Assembly (NCBI RefSeq): GCF_900100665.1
Contig: NZ_FNCS01000001.1
Location: 5,001-69,000, forward strand
DNA from: Pelagibacterium luteolum
Lineage (GTDB): Bacteria > Pseudomonadota > Alphaproteobacteria > Rhizobiales > Devosiaceae
Reading direction: 5' to 3'
Length of the DNA stretch: 64,000 nucleotides
Shown here: in pieces, positions 57,047-64,000 of the stretch
How the letters are laid out: each line of letters begins with the position of its first letter
How positions within the stretch are numbered: the first letter of the stretch is position 1
Position numbers and translations under genes: made by a program
Notes under the pieces: generated by a model
Databases searched by the model: none
What the model was told of the DNA's origin: nothing
The model's input: only the letters and a program-made list of their open reading frames with translations

Positions 57047-58776
57047 AGGCTAATTGGCGCCCAGCGCGCACCGTTTTGGCCGCAATCTACCGCCTGCCTG
57101 CCGGTGGGCTGTTTCTGGGTCTCGTCTTTTTCGCGCTGTCCCTGACGCCATCGCTGATCCCGCGCCAGTTCGTGATCCAAGGCATATTGTCGGGCTGCGT
57201 CTTTGCCGCCGGCTATGGCATTGGGGTCTTTTTCGAGTGGCTTTGGAATTTCATGGGCCTGAGGCCGCCGCGTCGCCGCTGGGCCTGGTATGCCCACTGG
57301 ACCATGATTCTAATTGCAGTGGGGTTCGCGTTTATCTGTCTCTGGCTTTCGACGGGATGGCAAAATTCCATCCGCGCGGTCATGGCCATGCCCGCCGTCG
57401 AAACCAATCAACCCATCTATGTTGTGGCAATTGCCGTCGTGCCGGCCGTCGTCCTCATCTTGCTCGGCACGCTGATCGTCTCCGGCGTGCGACTCGTCTC
57501 CGGTTGGCTGCGCTACATTATTCCACCCCGCGTGGCGCTGGTGGGCGGCATTGTGGTCGTGATGGTCCTGACCAACATCACCGTCAACGGTGTTCTGGGG
57601 CGCTGGGCCTTTGCTGCCGCGGACCGGTTCTATGCCAACCTCGACACTCTGGCCGGCGCTTGTGAGGAACAGCCCCGGGATCCCTTGCGCTCGGGTAGCG
57701 CTGCCTCGCTCATCGATTGGAACACGATCGGCCTCGATGCCCGCGTCTATGTCCAATCGGGTCCGACCGCGCGGGAAATAGAGGAAATCACCAACCGCCA
57801 GGCCGAAACGCCGTTACGGGTCTATGTCGGCCTGCGATCAGCCCCGACCATCTCAGAACGTGCCCAGCTTGCCCTCGATGAAATGATCCGGATAGGTGCC
57901 TTCGAGCGCTCGGCTATTGTGATCATCATGCCCGTCGGCACGGGTTGGGTGCAACCTCCGGCTATCGATACGCTGGAATTTCTCTATGGCGGCGACGTCG
58001 CGAGCGTTGCCATGCAATATTCCTACCTCACAAGCTGGCTCTCGCTTGTGACCGAACCCAATGTGGGTGTGGAAGCCGCTCGCGCGCTGTTCGACACGGT
58101 CTTTGCCCATTGGAACAGCTTACCGCCCGCAGATCGCCCGGAGCTCTATCTCCACGGGCTCAGCCTTGGCGCATACAGTTCGCAGGCCTCGATTAATCTC
58201 TTTGATATCCTCTCCAACCCCATCGACGGCGCGCTCTGGGTCGGGCCGCCCTTCGCCAGCCAGATCTGGCGCGACGTCACCGGAGCCCGCAACCCCGAAA
58301 GTCCCGCATGGCTACCCGAAGTTGGCGATGCTTCGATCGTGCGCTATGCCAATCAATATGAAGGGCTGGAAAGCGCGGGACGCCGCTGGGGACCGCTTCG
58401 GCTGTTCTATCTGCAATACGGCAGCGACCCGGTAGTATTTTTCGACCCCGACATCCTCTATCGCCGCCCCGCTTGGCTCGAAAGCCCGCGTGCGCCCGAT
58501 GTCTCGCCGGCGCTTACTTGGTATCCGGTCGTCACCTTCCTCCAACTCGCCTTCGATCTGGTTCTCGCCCAGACATCCCCCATCGGTTACGGCCACGTCT
58601 ATGCCCCGCAACACTATCTCAAGGCGTGGATCGAAATCACCCAGCCTCCGGGCTGGACCGAAGACGAACTGGCGGCTCTGACCGAGCGCCTGTCTCGCCA
58701 AGGGACATACCGCGACATAGTGGGCGGATGGTTTCGACAAACGGACGCCGACAACGAGGGCTTTCCGTTTTTCTGA
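57043..58776 (+). CDS. Membrane-anchored alpha/beta hydrolase family protein
   Basis: A 577-residue protein starting at GTG 57043. The N-terminal third has about four membrane helices (LFLGLVFFALSLTPSLIPR, WTMILIAVGFAFICLWL and others); the rest is a large extracytoplasmic or cytosolic alpha/beta-hydrolase domain with nucleophile elbow LHGLSLGAYSSQ (Ser in GLSLG) and RVYVGLRSAPTISERAQLAL. It matches the 'alpha/beta-hydrolase' family (PF15420 N-terminal region plus PF10081), whose substrates are unknown. Coupling to ExoD suggests an envelope-lipid or polysaccharide role; that is inference. Confidence 0.88.
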   Translation: MKANWRPARTVLAAIYRLPAGGLFLGLVFFALSLTPSLIPRQFVIQGILSGCVFAAGYGIGVFFEWLWNFMGLRPPRRRWAWYAHWTMILIAVGFAFICLWLSTGWQNSIRAVMAMPAVETNQPIYVVAIAVVPAVVLILLGTLIVSGVRLVSGWLRYIIPPRVALVGGIVVVMVLTNITVNGVLGRWAFAAADRFYANLDTLAGACEEQPRDPLRSGSAASLIDWNTIGLDARVYVQSGPTAREIEEITNRQAETPLRVYVGLRSAPTISERAQLALDEMIRIGAFERSAIVIIMPVGTGWVQPPAIDTLEFLYGGDVASVAMQYSYLTSWLSLVTEPNVGVEAARALFDTVFAHWNSLPPADRPELYLHGLSLGAYSSQASINLFDILSNPIDGALWVGPPFASQIWRDVTGARNPESPAWLPEVGDASIVRYANQYEGLESAGRRWGPLRLFYLQYGSDPVVFFDPDILYRRPAWLESPRAPDVSPALTWYPVVTFLQLAFDLVLAQTSPIGYGHVYAPQHYLKAWIEITQPPGWTEDELAALTERLSRQGTYRDIVGGWFRQTDADNEGFPFF

Positions 58777-59511
58777 TTATGAAATCAGCCGCGCCGTTTG
58801 TGGGCTGAGTTCTGGGCTGGCATGGGTCTTTTCCACGCGCCTGCGTCGAGCAATGGCAGGGAATTGCTCCTTTTTCGCCCGCACACACATGACGCCCGCC
58901 AAAGTGGGACCGAAAACCCGTCCGCCCTTTTCGAACATCTTTGCAGACCGCAAGACCAGTTGGGAATTGAATGGTGGAAGGTAAAGGCAGTCGCGCCACT
59001 CCTCTGGCGTAAAGGAATGATTGCGCAGCAGCGTGTCCATCTGGCTGCGCGAATAGGGCTGCCCGAACCCGAAGGGATTGTTGTCCAGTCCGGCCCACAA
59101 TCCGCGCCGCCGGGGCACGACAAGAACGATGCGTGCACCGGGCGCGCAGATGCGCCAAAGCTCACGCATCTGGTCTTCGGCATCGAGAACATGCTCGAAC
59201 CCGTGAATGGCAATGACCAGATCCACAGCCGAATCGGTGAGCGGCATTTCGAGCGGATCGCAGAGCACGGTGTGCGAAGGCCCTTCTCGCGGCCAACTCG
59301 ACGCCCCTTGCCGCGCGGGCATGAATGCGAGAACCCTCTCAGCGCCCTTAAGCGCACCGCGCAAATATGGCGTGGCAAAACCCAGCCCAAGAATGCGAAG
59401 GCCGGTAACGTCGCCCGCCAACTGGCTGACCTGTTCGCGCACGAGGCCGCGCGTTAGCCGCCCCAGTGGTGATTTGTAGAACTGGATCAGCCCGTCGACA
59501 TCAGGGGTCAT
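58777..59511 (-). CDS. Class I SAM-dependent methyltransferase
   Basis: A 244-residue protein with the Methyltransf_11 pattern: LRILGLGFATPYL in the motif I position (a relaxed GLGFATP), LCDPLEMPLTDSAVDLVIAIHGFEHVLD, and a long C-terminal part with NPFGFGQPYSRSQMDTLL. The family typically lies divergent from gloB in Hyphomicrobiales, as here; substrate unknown. ATG 59511 is used rather than the frame's earlier start. It ends next to the convergent hydrolase gene. Confidence 0.87.
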   Translation of the reverse strand: MTPDVDGLIQFYKSPLGRLTRGLVREQVSQLAGDVTGLRILGLGFATPYLRGALKGAERVLAFMPARQGASSWPREGPSHTVLCDPLEMPLTDSAVDLVIAIHGFEHVLDAEDQMRELWRICAPGARIVLVVPRRRGLWAGLDNNPFGFGQPYSRSQMDTLLRNHSFTPEEWRDCLYLPPFNSQLVLRSAKMFEKGGRVFGPTLAGVMCVRAKKEQFPAIARRRRVEKTHASPELSPQTARLIS

Positions 59512-59638
59512 GAATTGGCCAGCGTCCGTTCGTTGCAACCAGTCTCCTATGTGAGGGGTTTGAGCCTCAAGGTCAAACCTTGCACACCGGGCGCCCTGCC
59601 CTTAGGTTGCCCGCACCTGCCAAAAAAGGATATGCCCC

Positions 59639-60406
59639 ATGCCGCTCGAGATCGCCGTCTTTCCAGCCCTGAGCGACAATTTCGGTTACCTCATCCGAGA
59701 CGAGGCCTCGGGTCGGGTCGCCGCCATCGACGCCCCCGAAGAAGCTCCGATCCTTGCGGAGCTCGAACGCCGCGGCTGGGAGCTGACCGATATCCTGATC
59801 ACCCACCACCACGCCGACCATACCGATGCCATCGCCCCCCTTAAGCAGCGTTCTAGCGTGCATGTCACCGGTCCTCGCGCCGAGGCCGACAAGATCGAGG
59901 GCCTCGATACGCTCGTCGCTGGTGGCGATCACGTGATGTTCGGCGAGACGCGTTTTGACGTCATCGACGTGCCCGGTCACACCCTCGGTCATATCGCCTT
60001 CCATTCGGCGGCGGACAAGACACTCTTCTCGGCCGACGCGTTGTTTTCATTGGGCGTGGGAAGAATGTTTGAAGGCGATTATAAATCGATGTGGGAAGGG
60101 CTTGAGCGGCTCAAGGCCCTCGATCCGCAAACGCTGATTTATTGCGGCCACGAATACACATTGGCGAATGCGAAATTCGCGCTCTCCGTCGATCCGGACA
60201 ACGCATCACTCAAGGCGCGCGCGGATGAGGCGAAGCGGCAGATCGATCGCGGCGAAGCAACGATCCCCGTCTTGTTGGCGGACGAGTTGGCAGCCAACCC
60301 GTTCCTGCGCGCGGACGAGCCCTCGCTGGCCAAGGCACTTGGCTTGGAGGACGCGCCCGCATGGCAGGTGTTCGGCGCTGTTCGTAAGGCCAAGGACGAT
60401 TTTTGA
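59639..60406 (+). CDS. gloB: Hydroxyacylglutathione hydrolase (glyoxalase II)
   Basis: A 255-residue metallo-beta-lactamase-fold enzyme hydrolysing S-D-lactoylglutathione to D-lactate and glutathione, the second step of methylglyoxal detoxification. The binuclear metal motif THHHADHTD (about 57-65), GHTLGHIAFHS, FSADALFSLGVGRMFEG and GHEYTLANAKFA are all present. Length is normal. The divergent methyltransferase is its usual neighbour. Confidence 0.96.
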   Translation: MPLEIAVFPALSDNFGYLIRDEASGRVAAIDAPEEAPILAELERRGWELTDILITHHHADHTDAIAPLKQRSSVHVTGPRAEADKIEGLDTLVAGGDHVMFGETRFDVIDVPGHTLGHIAFHSAADKTLFSADALFSLGVGRMFEGDYKSMWEGLERLKALDPQTLIYCGHEYTLANAKFALSVDPDNASLKARADEAKRQIDRGEATIPVLLADELAANPFLRADEPSLAKALGLEDAPAWQVFGAVRKAKDDF

Positions 60407-60428
60407 CGCCGCCTGGGTCAGATCAGAC

Positions 60429-60584
60429 CTAGATGCGTTGCCGCAACTCATCGATGCGCTGGATTTGGGTCTCGAGTTCGGATTTCAGTGCCAATCGCTC
60501 GGCCGGCCCATAGCGATTGCCGGCCAGCGCTCGCTCGAGTTCTTCTATAGCGCGGGTCAATTTGGCCAGGGCGGACGTCGACAT
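60429..60584 (-). CDS. Small predicted coiled-coil protein
   Basis: A short gene read from the minus strand: ATG at 60584, 51 codons, TAG at 60429-60431, with AGAGG seven bases before the ATG. The protein (MSTSALAKLTRAIEELERAL, a central GNRYGPAER turn, then LALKSELETQIQRIDELRQRI) looks like two amphipathic helices forming a hairpin. Function unknown. It lies between gloB (convergent) and tRNA-Arg on the same strand and could be co-transcribed with the tRNA. Confidence 0.65.
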   Translation of the reverse strand: MSTSALAKLTRAIEELERALAGNRYGPAERLALKSELETQIQRIDELRQRI

Positions 60585-60609
60585 GATATACCTCTTGGCC
60601 TTGGGGAAA

Positions 60610-60686
60610 TGGTGATCCCGACTGGATTCGAACCAGTGACCCTCAGATTAGGAATCTGATGCTCTATCCTGCTGAGCTACGGGACC
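60610..60686 (-). tRNA. tRNA-Arg (anticodon CCU)
   Basis: Minus strand from 60686: acceptor GGTCCCG pairs with CGGGATC (one G-U), D-arm GCTC/GAGC, anticodon stem TCAGA/TCTGA with loop TTCCTAA giving anticodon CCT (reads AGG), T-arm ACTGG/CCAGT with TTCGAAT loop, discriminator A. CCA is encoded at 60610-60612. All stems are complete. Confidence 0.97.
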
Positions 60687-60764
60687 ACGCGAAAATCGCT
60701 TAGCAAATCGAAGGCGTAAAAGAAACACAGTTTGCACCGTTGCGTCTCCGATACCCGAACGAAC

Positions 60765-61331
60765 ATGGATGGGATGGACCAGATGCTGCCCAAAGCTGCT
60801 GAACCGACCCTCATCACCGGACGCCTGATCCTGAGGCCATTCCGGGCCTCCGATCTTCAGCCATATGCCGCGATGAATGCAGATCCAGACGTCATGCGCT
60901 ATCTCGGCGGGCCGATATCGCGCGCAGAAACAGAACGCCAGATGATCCTTGCCAACCAGACCTGGTCAAAATCACGCCTTGGCAAAATCGCTATCGCACA
61001 TCAGACCGACGGCGCATTCCTGGGCATGTGTGGGCTATCGTTCGAACATTGGTATCCTGATGATCTCGAACTGGGCTGGCGTCTCGCCCCCCAATACTGG
61101 GGCAAGGGGTTTGCGACAGAGGCAGCTTTTGCCTGGCTTGATTACGGCTATGCGACGCTAAAGGCGCACCGTATTATTTCGATCACCGACGTCCCAAATC
61201 AGCGATCCATCGCCGTAATGGAACGGATAGGCATGATTTTCGATCACGCAAAAACCTTGGATGCGGACGGCGATATCTTCGATGTGGTCATTTACCGCCA
61301 CGACCGCCCGGCGGAAAACCAGCGGACTTAA
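60765..61331 (+). CDS. RimJ/RimL-type GNAT acetyltransferase
   Basis: A 188-residue acetyltransferase of the Acetyltransf_3 type: TGRLILRPFRASDLQPYAAM, LGWRLAPQYWGKGFATEAA (acetyl-CoA loop) and DVPNQRSIAVMERIGM. The family acetylates ribosomal protein N-termini, amino acids or small amines; the substrate is unknown. Start is ambiguous among ATG 60765, 60774 and 60783. It overlaps the orphan SOS-type gene tail-to-tail by four bases. Confidence 0.88.
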   Translation: MDGMDQMLPKAAEPTLITGRLILRPFRASDLQPYAAMNADPDVMRYLGGPISRAETERQMILANQTWSKSRLGKIAIAHQTDGAFLGMCGLSFEHWYPDDLELGWRLAPQYWGKGFATEAAFAWLDYGYATLKAHRIISITDVPNQRSIAVMERIGMIFDHAKTLDADGDIFDVVIYRHDRPAENQRT

Positions 61332-61750
61332 GCTGCGTTGCGGTCTGGATATTGGCGCGTGCCTTCGAGATCCCAAGCCAGCGTCATGATGGCAAGTGGC
61401 TCGCCCGGAGCGGCCATAGACAGCATTTGGGCACCACCGGCGCTGACCTTGCGGAAGCGTTGGCGCGACATGGGATCAGCGATAAGATCTTCCGCCGTAC
61501 CCGCCCAGCGGATTACCCCGTGCTCCACAAGCGCATAGAACTGCGCCGCAGCCATACGTGCGCGTTCCTCCACGACACGGCTCATGAGATAGCGACGGCC
61601 AGATCGACCGGTCCAAAGCAACGCTCCCCCTGCGTCCTTGGGATTGATGCTCGCCGATCCGTCCATAGTTACCCCCGACAAAGCGGTCAGTCTTCTCCAG
61701 TCACCGATCATCACATTAGTCCCGAGCGGATGGACCCGACCTCTCACCAC
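61328..61750 (-). CDS. Unrecognised protein behind an SOS-type promoter
   Basis: A 140-residue protein of no family I recognise. It is soluble, without signal peptide or membrane segment. Features include GGALLWTGRSGRRYLMSRVVEERARMAAAQFYALVEHG (an amphipathic helix after a basic turn) and AIMTLAWDLEGTRQYPDR at the end. GTG 61750 has GGAGG eleven bases upstream and sits close behind the promoter; internal ATGs at 61711 and 61666 are alternatives. A LexA box overlaps the -10 element, so induction on DNA damage is expected. It is separate from plsC. Confidence 0.7.
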   Translation of the reverse strand: MVRGRVHPLGTNVMIGDWRRLTALSGVTMDGSASINPKDAGGALLWTGRSGRRYLMSRVVEERARMAAAQFYALVEHGVIRWAGTAEDLIADPMSRQRFRKVSAGGAQMLSMAAPGEPLAIMTLAWDLEGTRQYPDRNAA

Positions 61751-61775
61751 CCGGAATTATGCCTCCGGATCACGA

Positions 61776-61809
61776 GAACAAAATTAGAACAAAACGCACC
61801 GCTCGTCAA
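61776..61809 (-). promoter_or_regulatory. Promoter with perfect SOS (LexA) box for the orphan gene
   Basis: Minus strand: -35 TTGACG (61804-61809), 17-base spacer, -10 TAATTT (61781-61786). GTTC-N7-GTTC (GAAC at 61776-61779 and 61787-61790 on the plus strand) covers the -10, the classic geometry for LexA repression. GGAGG and the GTG start follow within 26 bases. Confidence 0.8.
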
Positions 61810-61896
61810 GCGTGAGCATATGGCGAGTGTCCCACTCACCACGCCTCGTGTCAATATATGGTGCACTGAGTCCAGCGATATACAAGTTATCGTATA

Positions 61897-62715
61897 TCAG
61901 GCGGTTTTGCCGGCCGCTGCCAGTTCCGCTTCCACCTCGGCAAGACGCGCGCCAAGGCGCGGGGATATCGGGCGTGCCAGCCCCTTGCGCGCATCCTCGA
62001 GTATCATCTTGTTGGTTTCGGTTTCGATCCGATCGATCAGCGTCCGCTGAAATTCCTCCGCCGGCAGACCCGGTGGGATCGGCTCGAGAAATTTCGCCCG
62101 CGCCGTACCCGGCCAGAGAACCGGGCTGTTGCGCCCCCAATATAGCCCCGACGTCAGCGCAACCGGAACCACCGGCACATTGAGCGCCATATAGAGTTTG
62201 ACGATGCCCGACCGATAAGCCGGCACGTCAAGTGGCGCCCTCCTGGTTCCCTCGGGAAAAATGATGACCTTATGGCCTTGCGCAACCGATCCGCGCGCGT
62301 GCTCGAGCATAAGCGGCATCGCCTCTTTGCCCTTCTTGCGGTCGACCGGAACGGTGTTGATCCAGCGTGCGCACCATCCGAAGAACGGAATATCGAGCAG
62401 TTCTTTTTTCGCTATGAAGGCTGGTTCGTCCACATAGGGCAATATCGCGAAAATATCCCAGTCAGACTGATGCTTGGCCCCAATGATGCAACCCTCTTGG
62501 GGAATGTTTTCCTGCCCCGTCACGACGGTACGAATTCCCACCACCCAACGCAGGAAGAATAAATTCGAGTCGCCCCAGTACTGCGCGATCCCCCGGCCTA
62601 TGGGCTTGAGCTGCGGCGCGATTTTGGCCATCAACCCCATCACGATGGCGAGCGGCATGGTGTGCAGGAAATAGAGGGCGTAAAAAACCGCCGAGCGGAT
62701 GGCTTGAACGATCAT
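61897..62715 (-). CDS. plsC: 1-acyl-sn-glycerol-3-phosphate acyltransferase
   Basis: A 272-residue membrane acyltransferase making phosphatidic acid from lysophosphatidic acid. The N-terminal helices (FYALYFLHTMPLAIVMGLM) anchor it; catalytic HX4D is in AKHQSDWD (about 82-89) and the substrate motif is FPEGTRR. The C-terminal 40 residues are charged and helical. It lies 28 bases downstream of ftsX on the same strand and may share its transcript. Confidence 0.94.
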   Translation of the reverse strand: MIVQAIRSAVFYALYFLHTMPLAIVMGLMAKIAPQLKPIGRGIAQYWGDSNLFFLRWVVGIRTVVTGQENIPQEGCIIGAKHQSDWDIFAILPYVDEPAFIAKKELLDIPFFGWCARWINTVPVDRKKGKEAMPLMLEHARGSVAQGHKVIIFPEGTRRAPLDVPAYRSGIVKLYMALNVPVVPVALTSGLYWGRNSPVLWPGTARAKFLEPIPPGLPAEEFQRTLIDRIETETNKMILEDARKGLARPISPRLGARLAEVEAELAAAGKTA

Positions 62716-62743
62716 GATCTACTCCACCCGTCCGCAGACCGGG

Positions 62744-63664
62744 CTAGGATATTTGGGTGAGGAAGCGTCGCACCGTCAACCGCGAGGTGACAGCGGTCAA
62801 ACCTGCGATCACCAGAACGACACCCACAATACCCAAAAGCCCGCTGATGCCCAGCGCGAACTGACCGAACAGCACGCCAAGTTGCGCGCTGGAGGTTTCA
62901 GGAACCACCGTGCTCATAGCCGTTCCCGCGATGATGAAAAATACGATCGCCGCGATTCCGCCTGCAAGGCCACCCTTCAGCCCGAGCAAGAGAAAGCGTC
63001 CCTGAAACTCGCCTGCAATGAACCGGTTCGACGCCCCGATGAAATGCAGCACGTCGACGATTTCTCGGTTGGTGGACATCGTCCCGCGGGTCGCAAAGAC
63101 AATGGCCAGCGTGGTGGCGACAAGAATGAGCGCGAGGACCAGGATACCCGACACCACGATCGTTCCGGCCATGGTGTTGAGTTGCACCCGCCACGCCGCA
63201 TGCGTTTCAAGTGTCGCACCGGGGATTGCAGCGATTTCGTTTTCCAGTCGCACGATGTCAGCGGCATTGGGGTCGGACAACTGCACGATCACTAGTCGTG
63301 GAATGGTGAGGTCGGAAAGGTCCAGCCCGGCACCGAGCCAGGGCTCAAGCAACGCTTCGCTCTCTTCGATCGTGAGCACCCGCGCGCTCGCCACCCCGGG
63401 AACCGCTTCAGATAGGGAAACGGCCAGCCGAAGGTTCGATTCGATCACCTCACCGTCGAGCGGTCGGATCTGGATGGTCAATTCACGTCCCACATCGGCA
63501 GACCAGCCCATGGCAGACTTCTGCACGAGCAACACGCCGCCGAATGTAACGCAGGATAAAAACGTCATGATGCCGATGAGCAGCATCAAAGTCCGCCCCG
63601 CCACCGACTGTGCCGGAACAATCGGATTGGGCCGCGGAAAGCGCAATTTCAGGCCCTCACTCAT
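62744..63664 (-). CDS. ftsX: Cell division ABC transporter permease FtsX
   Basis: A 306-residue protein with four membrane helices: one after an N-terminal cytosolic tail (LMLLIGIMTFLSCVTFGG), a periplasmic domain of about 110 residues, then three helices with FIGASNRFIAGEFQGRFLLLG between. With FtsE it couples ATP hydrolysis to peptidoglycan hydrolase activation at the septum. The start overlaps the end of ftsE by eight bases, the usual ftsE-ftsX arrangement. Confidence 0.94.
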   Translation of the reverse strand: MSEGLKLRFPRPNPIVPAQSVAGRTLMLLIGIMTFLSCVTFGGVLLVQKSAMGWSADVGRELTIQIRPLDGEVIESNLRLAVSLSEAVPGVASARVLTIEESEALLEPWLGAGLDLSDLTIPRLVIVQLSDPNAADIVRLENEIAAIPGATLETHAAWRVQLNTMAGTIVVSGILVLALILVATTLAIVFATRGTMSTNREIVDVLHFIGASNRFIAGEFQGRFLLLGLKGGLAGGIAAIVFFIIAGTAMSTVVPETSSAQLGVLFGQFALGISGLLGIVGVVLVIAGLTAVTSRLTVRRFLTQIS

Positions 63665-64000
63665 GGAAGGTCAGCTCCCCATCGTTCAAGAGCATGCGCG
63701 GATAATCGAATTTTTCGAGCAGTGCCAGTTCATGGGTGGCAAGGATAATGGTCGTACCCATTCTGTTGAGTTGCTCGAACAGATGAAGCAACCGCTCGGA
63801 CAATTCGGGGTCCACATTCCCCGTCGGTTCGTCCGCCAGAAGGATGTCGGGTTTTGCGATGACCGCCCGCGCGATCGCCGCGCGCTGCTTTTCGCCCCCC
63901 GAGAGAACGGCAGGATGAGCATCCATCCGATCACCTAGTCCCACCCAGTCCAAGAGCTCTTCCACGTTGGAGCGATAGCTCGCTTCGGCCTGGCCACGAA
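63657..64000 (-). CDS. ftsE: Cell division ATP-binding protein FtsE, N-terminus beyond window
   Basis: The C-terminal 114 residues of an ABC ATPase, open to the window edge; the start and Walker A lie outside. Visible motifs: ABC signature LSGGEKQRAAIARA, Walker B ILLADEPTGNVD with the D-loop, and the switch His in ILATHE. It forms the FtsEX complex with the overlapping ftsX. Confidence 0.95.
   Translation of the reverse strand, partial: RGQAEASYRSNVEELLDWVGLGDRMDAHPAVLSGGEKQRAAIARAVIAKPDILLADEPTGNVDPELSERLLHLFEQLNRMGTTIILATHELALLEKFDYPRMLLNDGELTFHE

Overview
The window is a compact, GC-rich (roughly 60%) chromosomal segment from an alphaproteobacterium, most likely a Hyphomicrobiales member of the Devosia/Pelagibacterium type. 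This is inferred from gene content and order: ubiG//lysC-ptsP-prfA-prmC-DUF4167-clpB, secA//ppiC-argJ-GNAT-mutT, xerD-small TM gene//aroK-aroB, cobS-cobT, DUF3108//rpmB, a SUV3-like helicase-hslR-fdxA-carD run, hisC-tyrC//DUF2125, and plsC-ftsX-ftsE. No insertion sequence, prophage, CRISPR array or rRNA was seen; there is one tRNA.

Layout. 1-1.5 kb: a VOC-fold gene cut by the window edge, a ~770-base stretch without a convincing gene, and a DUF2147 protein. 1.7-12.5 kb (mostly minus): a PAS-GGDEF protein, clpB, DUF4167, prmC, prfA, ptsP and lysC. 12.6-23.9 kb: ubiG, DUF1178, a nitrilase-family amidase, glutaredoxin, ComF-type phosphoribosyltransferase, a divergent methyltransferase, then secA facing away from ppiC-argJ-GNAT-mutT. 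23.9-30.5 kb (minus): a bacteriophytochrome/heme oxygenase pair, an L,D-transpeptidase lipoprotein, accA, xerD and a 50-residue membrane protein. 30.6-38.8 kb (mostly plus): aroK-aroB-CorC, BolA, a J-domain protein, cobS-cobT and a phytase-like esterase. 38.8-44.7 kb: two PepSY-type proteins flanking an OmpR/PhoQ-like two-component system, a queuosine-precursor transporter, rpmB and DUF3108. 45.4-50.1 kb: helicase, hslR, fdxA, carD. 50.1-64 kb: M48 protease, SNase-like protein, ChaC, DUF2125, tyrC-hisC, ExoD plus a membrane alpha/beta hydrolase, a methyltransferase facing gloB, a 51-residue protein, tRNA-Arg(CCU), an acetyltransferase, an orphan gene, plsC, ftsX and the end of ftsE.

Most genes are housekeeping: translation termination, chaperone and secretion functions, arginine, lysine, aromatic and histidine biosynthesis, cobalamin chelation, cell division. 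The least expected signals are regulatory. Three perfect copies of the alphaproteobacterial LexA/SOS operator (GTTC-N7-GTTC) each sit just upstream of a gene that is not a textbook SOS gene: a VOC protein, a SUV3-like helicase, and an unrecognised ~140-residue orphan whose promoter has a TTGACG -35 and a -10 buried in the box. The phytochrome operon carries a GGAAC-N17-CGTT sequence matching the EcfG general-stress promoter. The fdxA-carD gap holds a promoter followed about 40 bases later by a complete intrinsic terminator, suggesting a short RNA or attenuation of carD. Two short genes (50 and 51 residues) were found by reading the minus strand directly.
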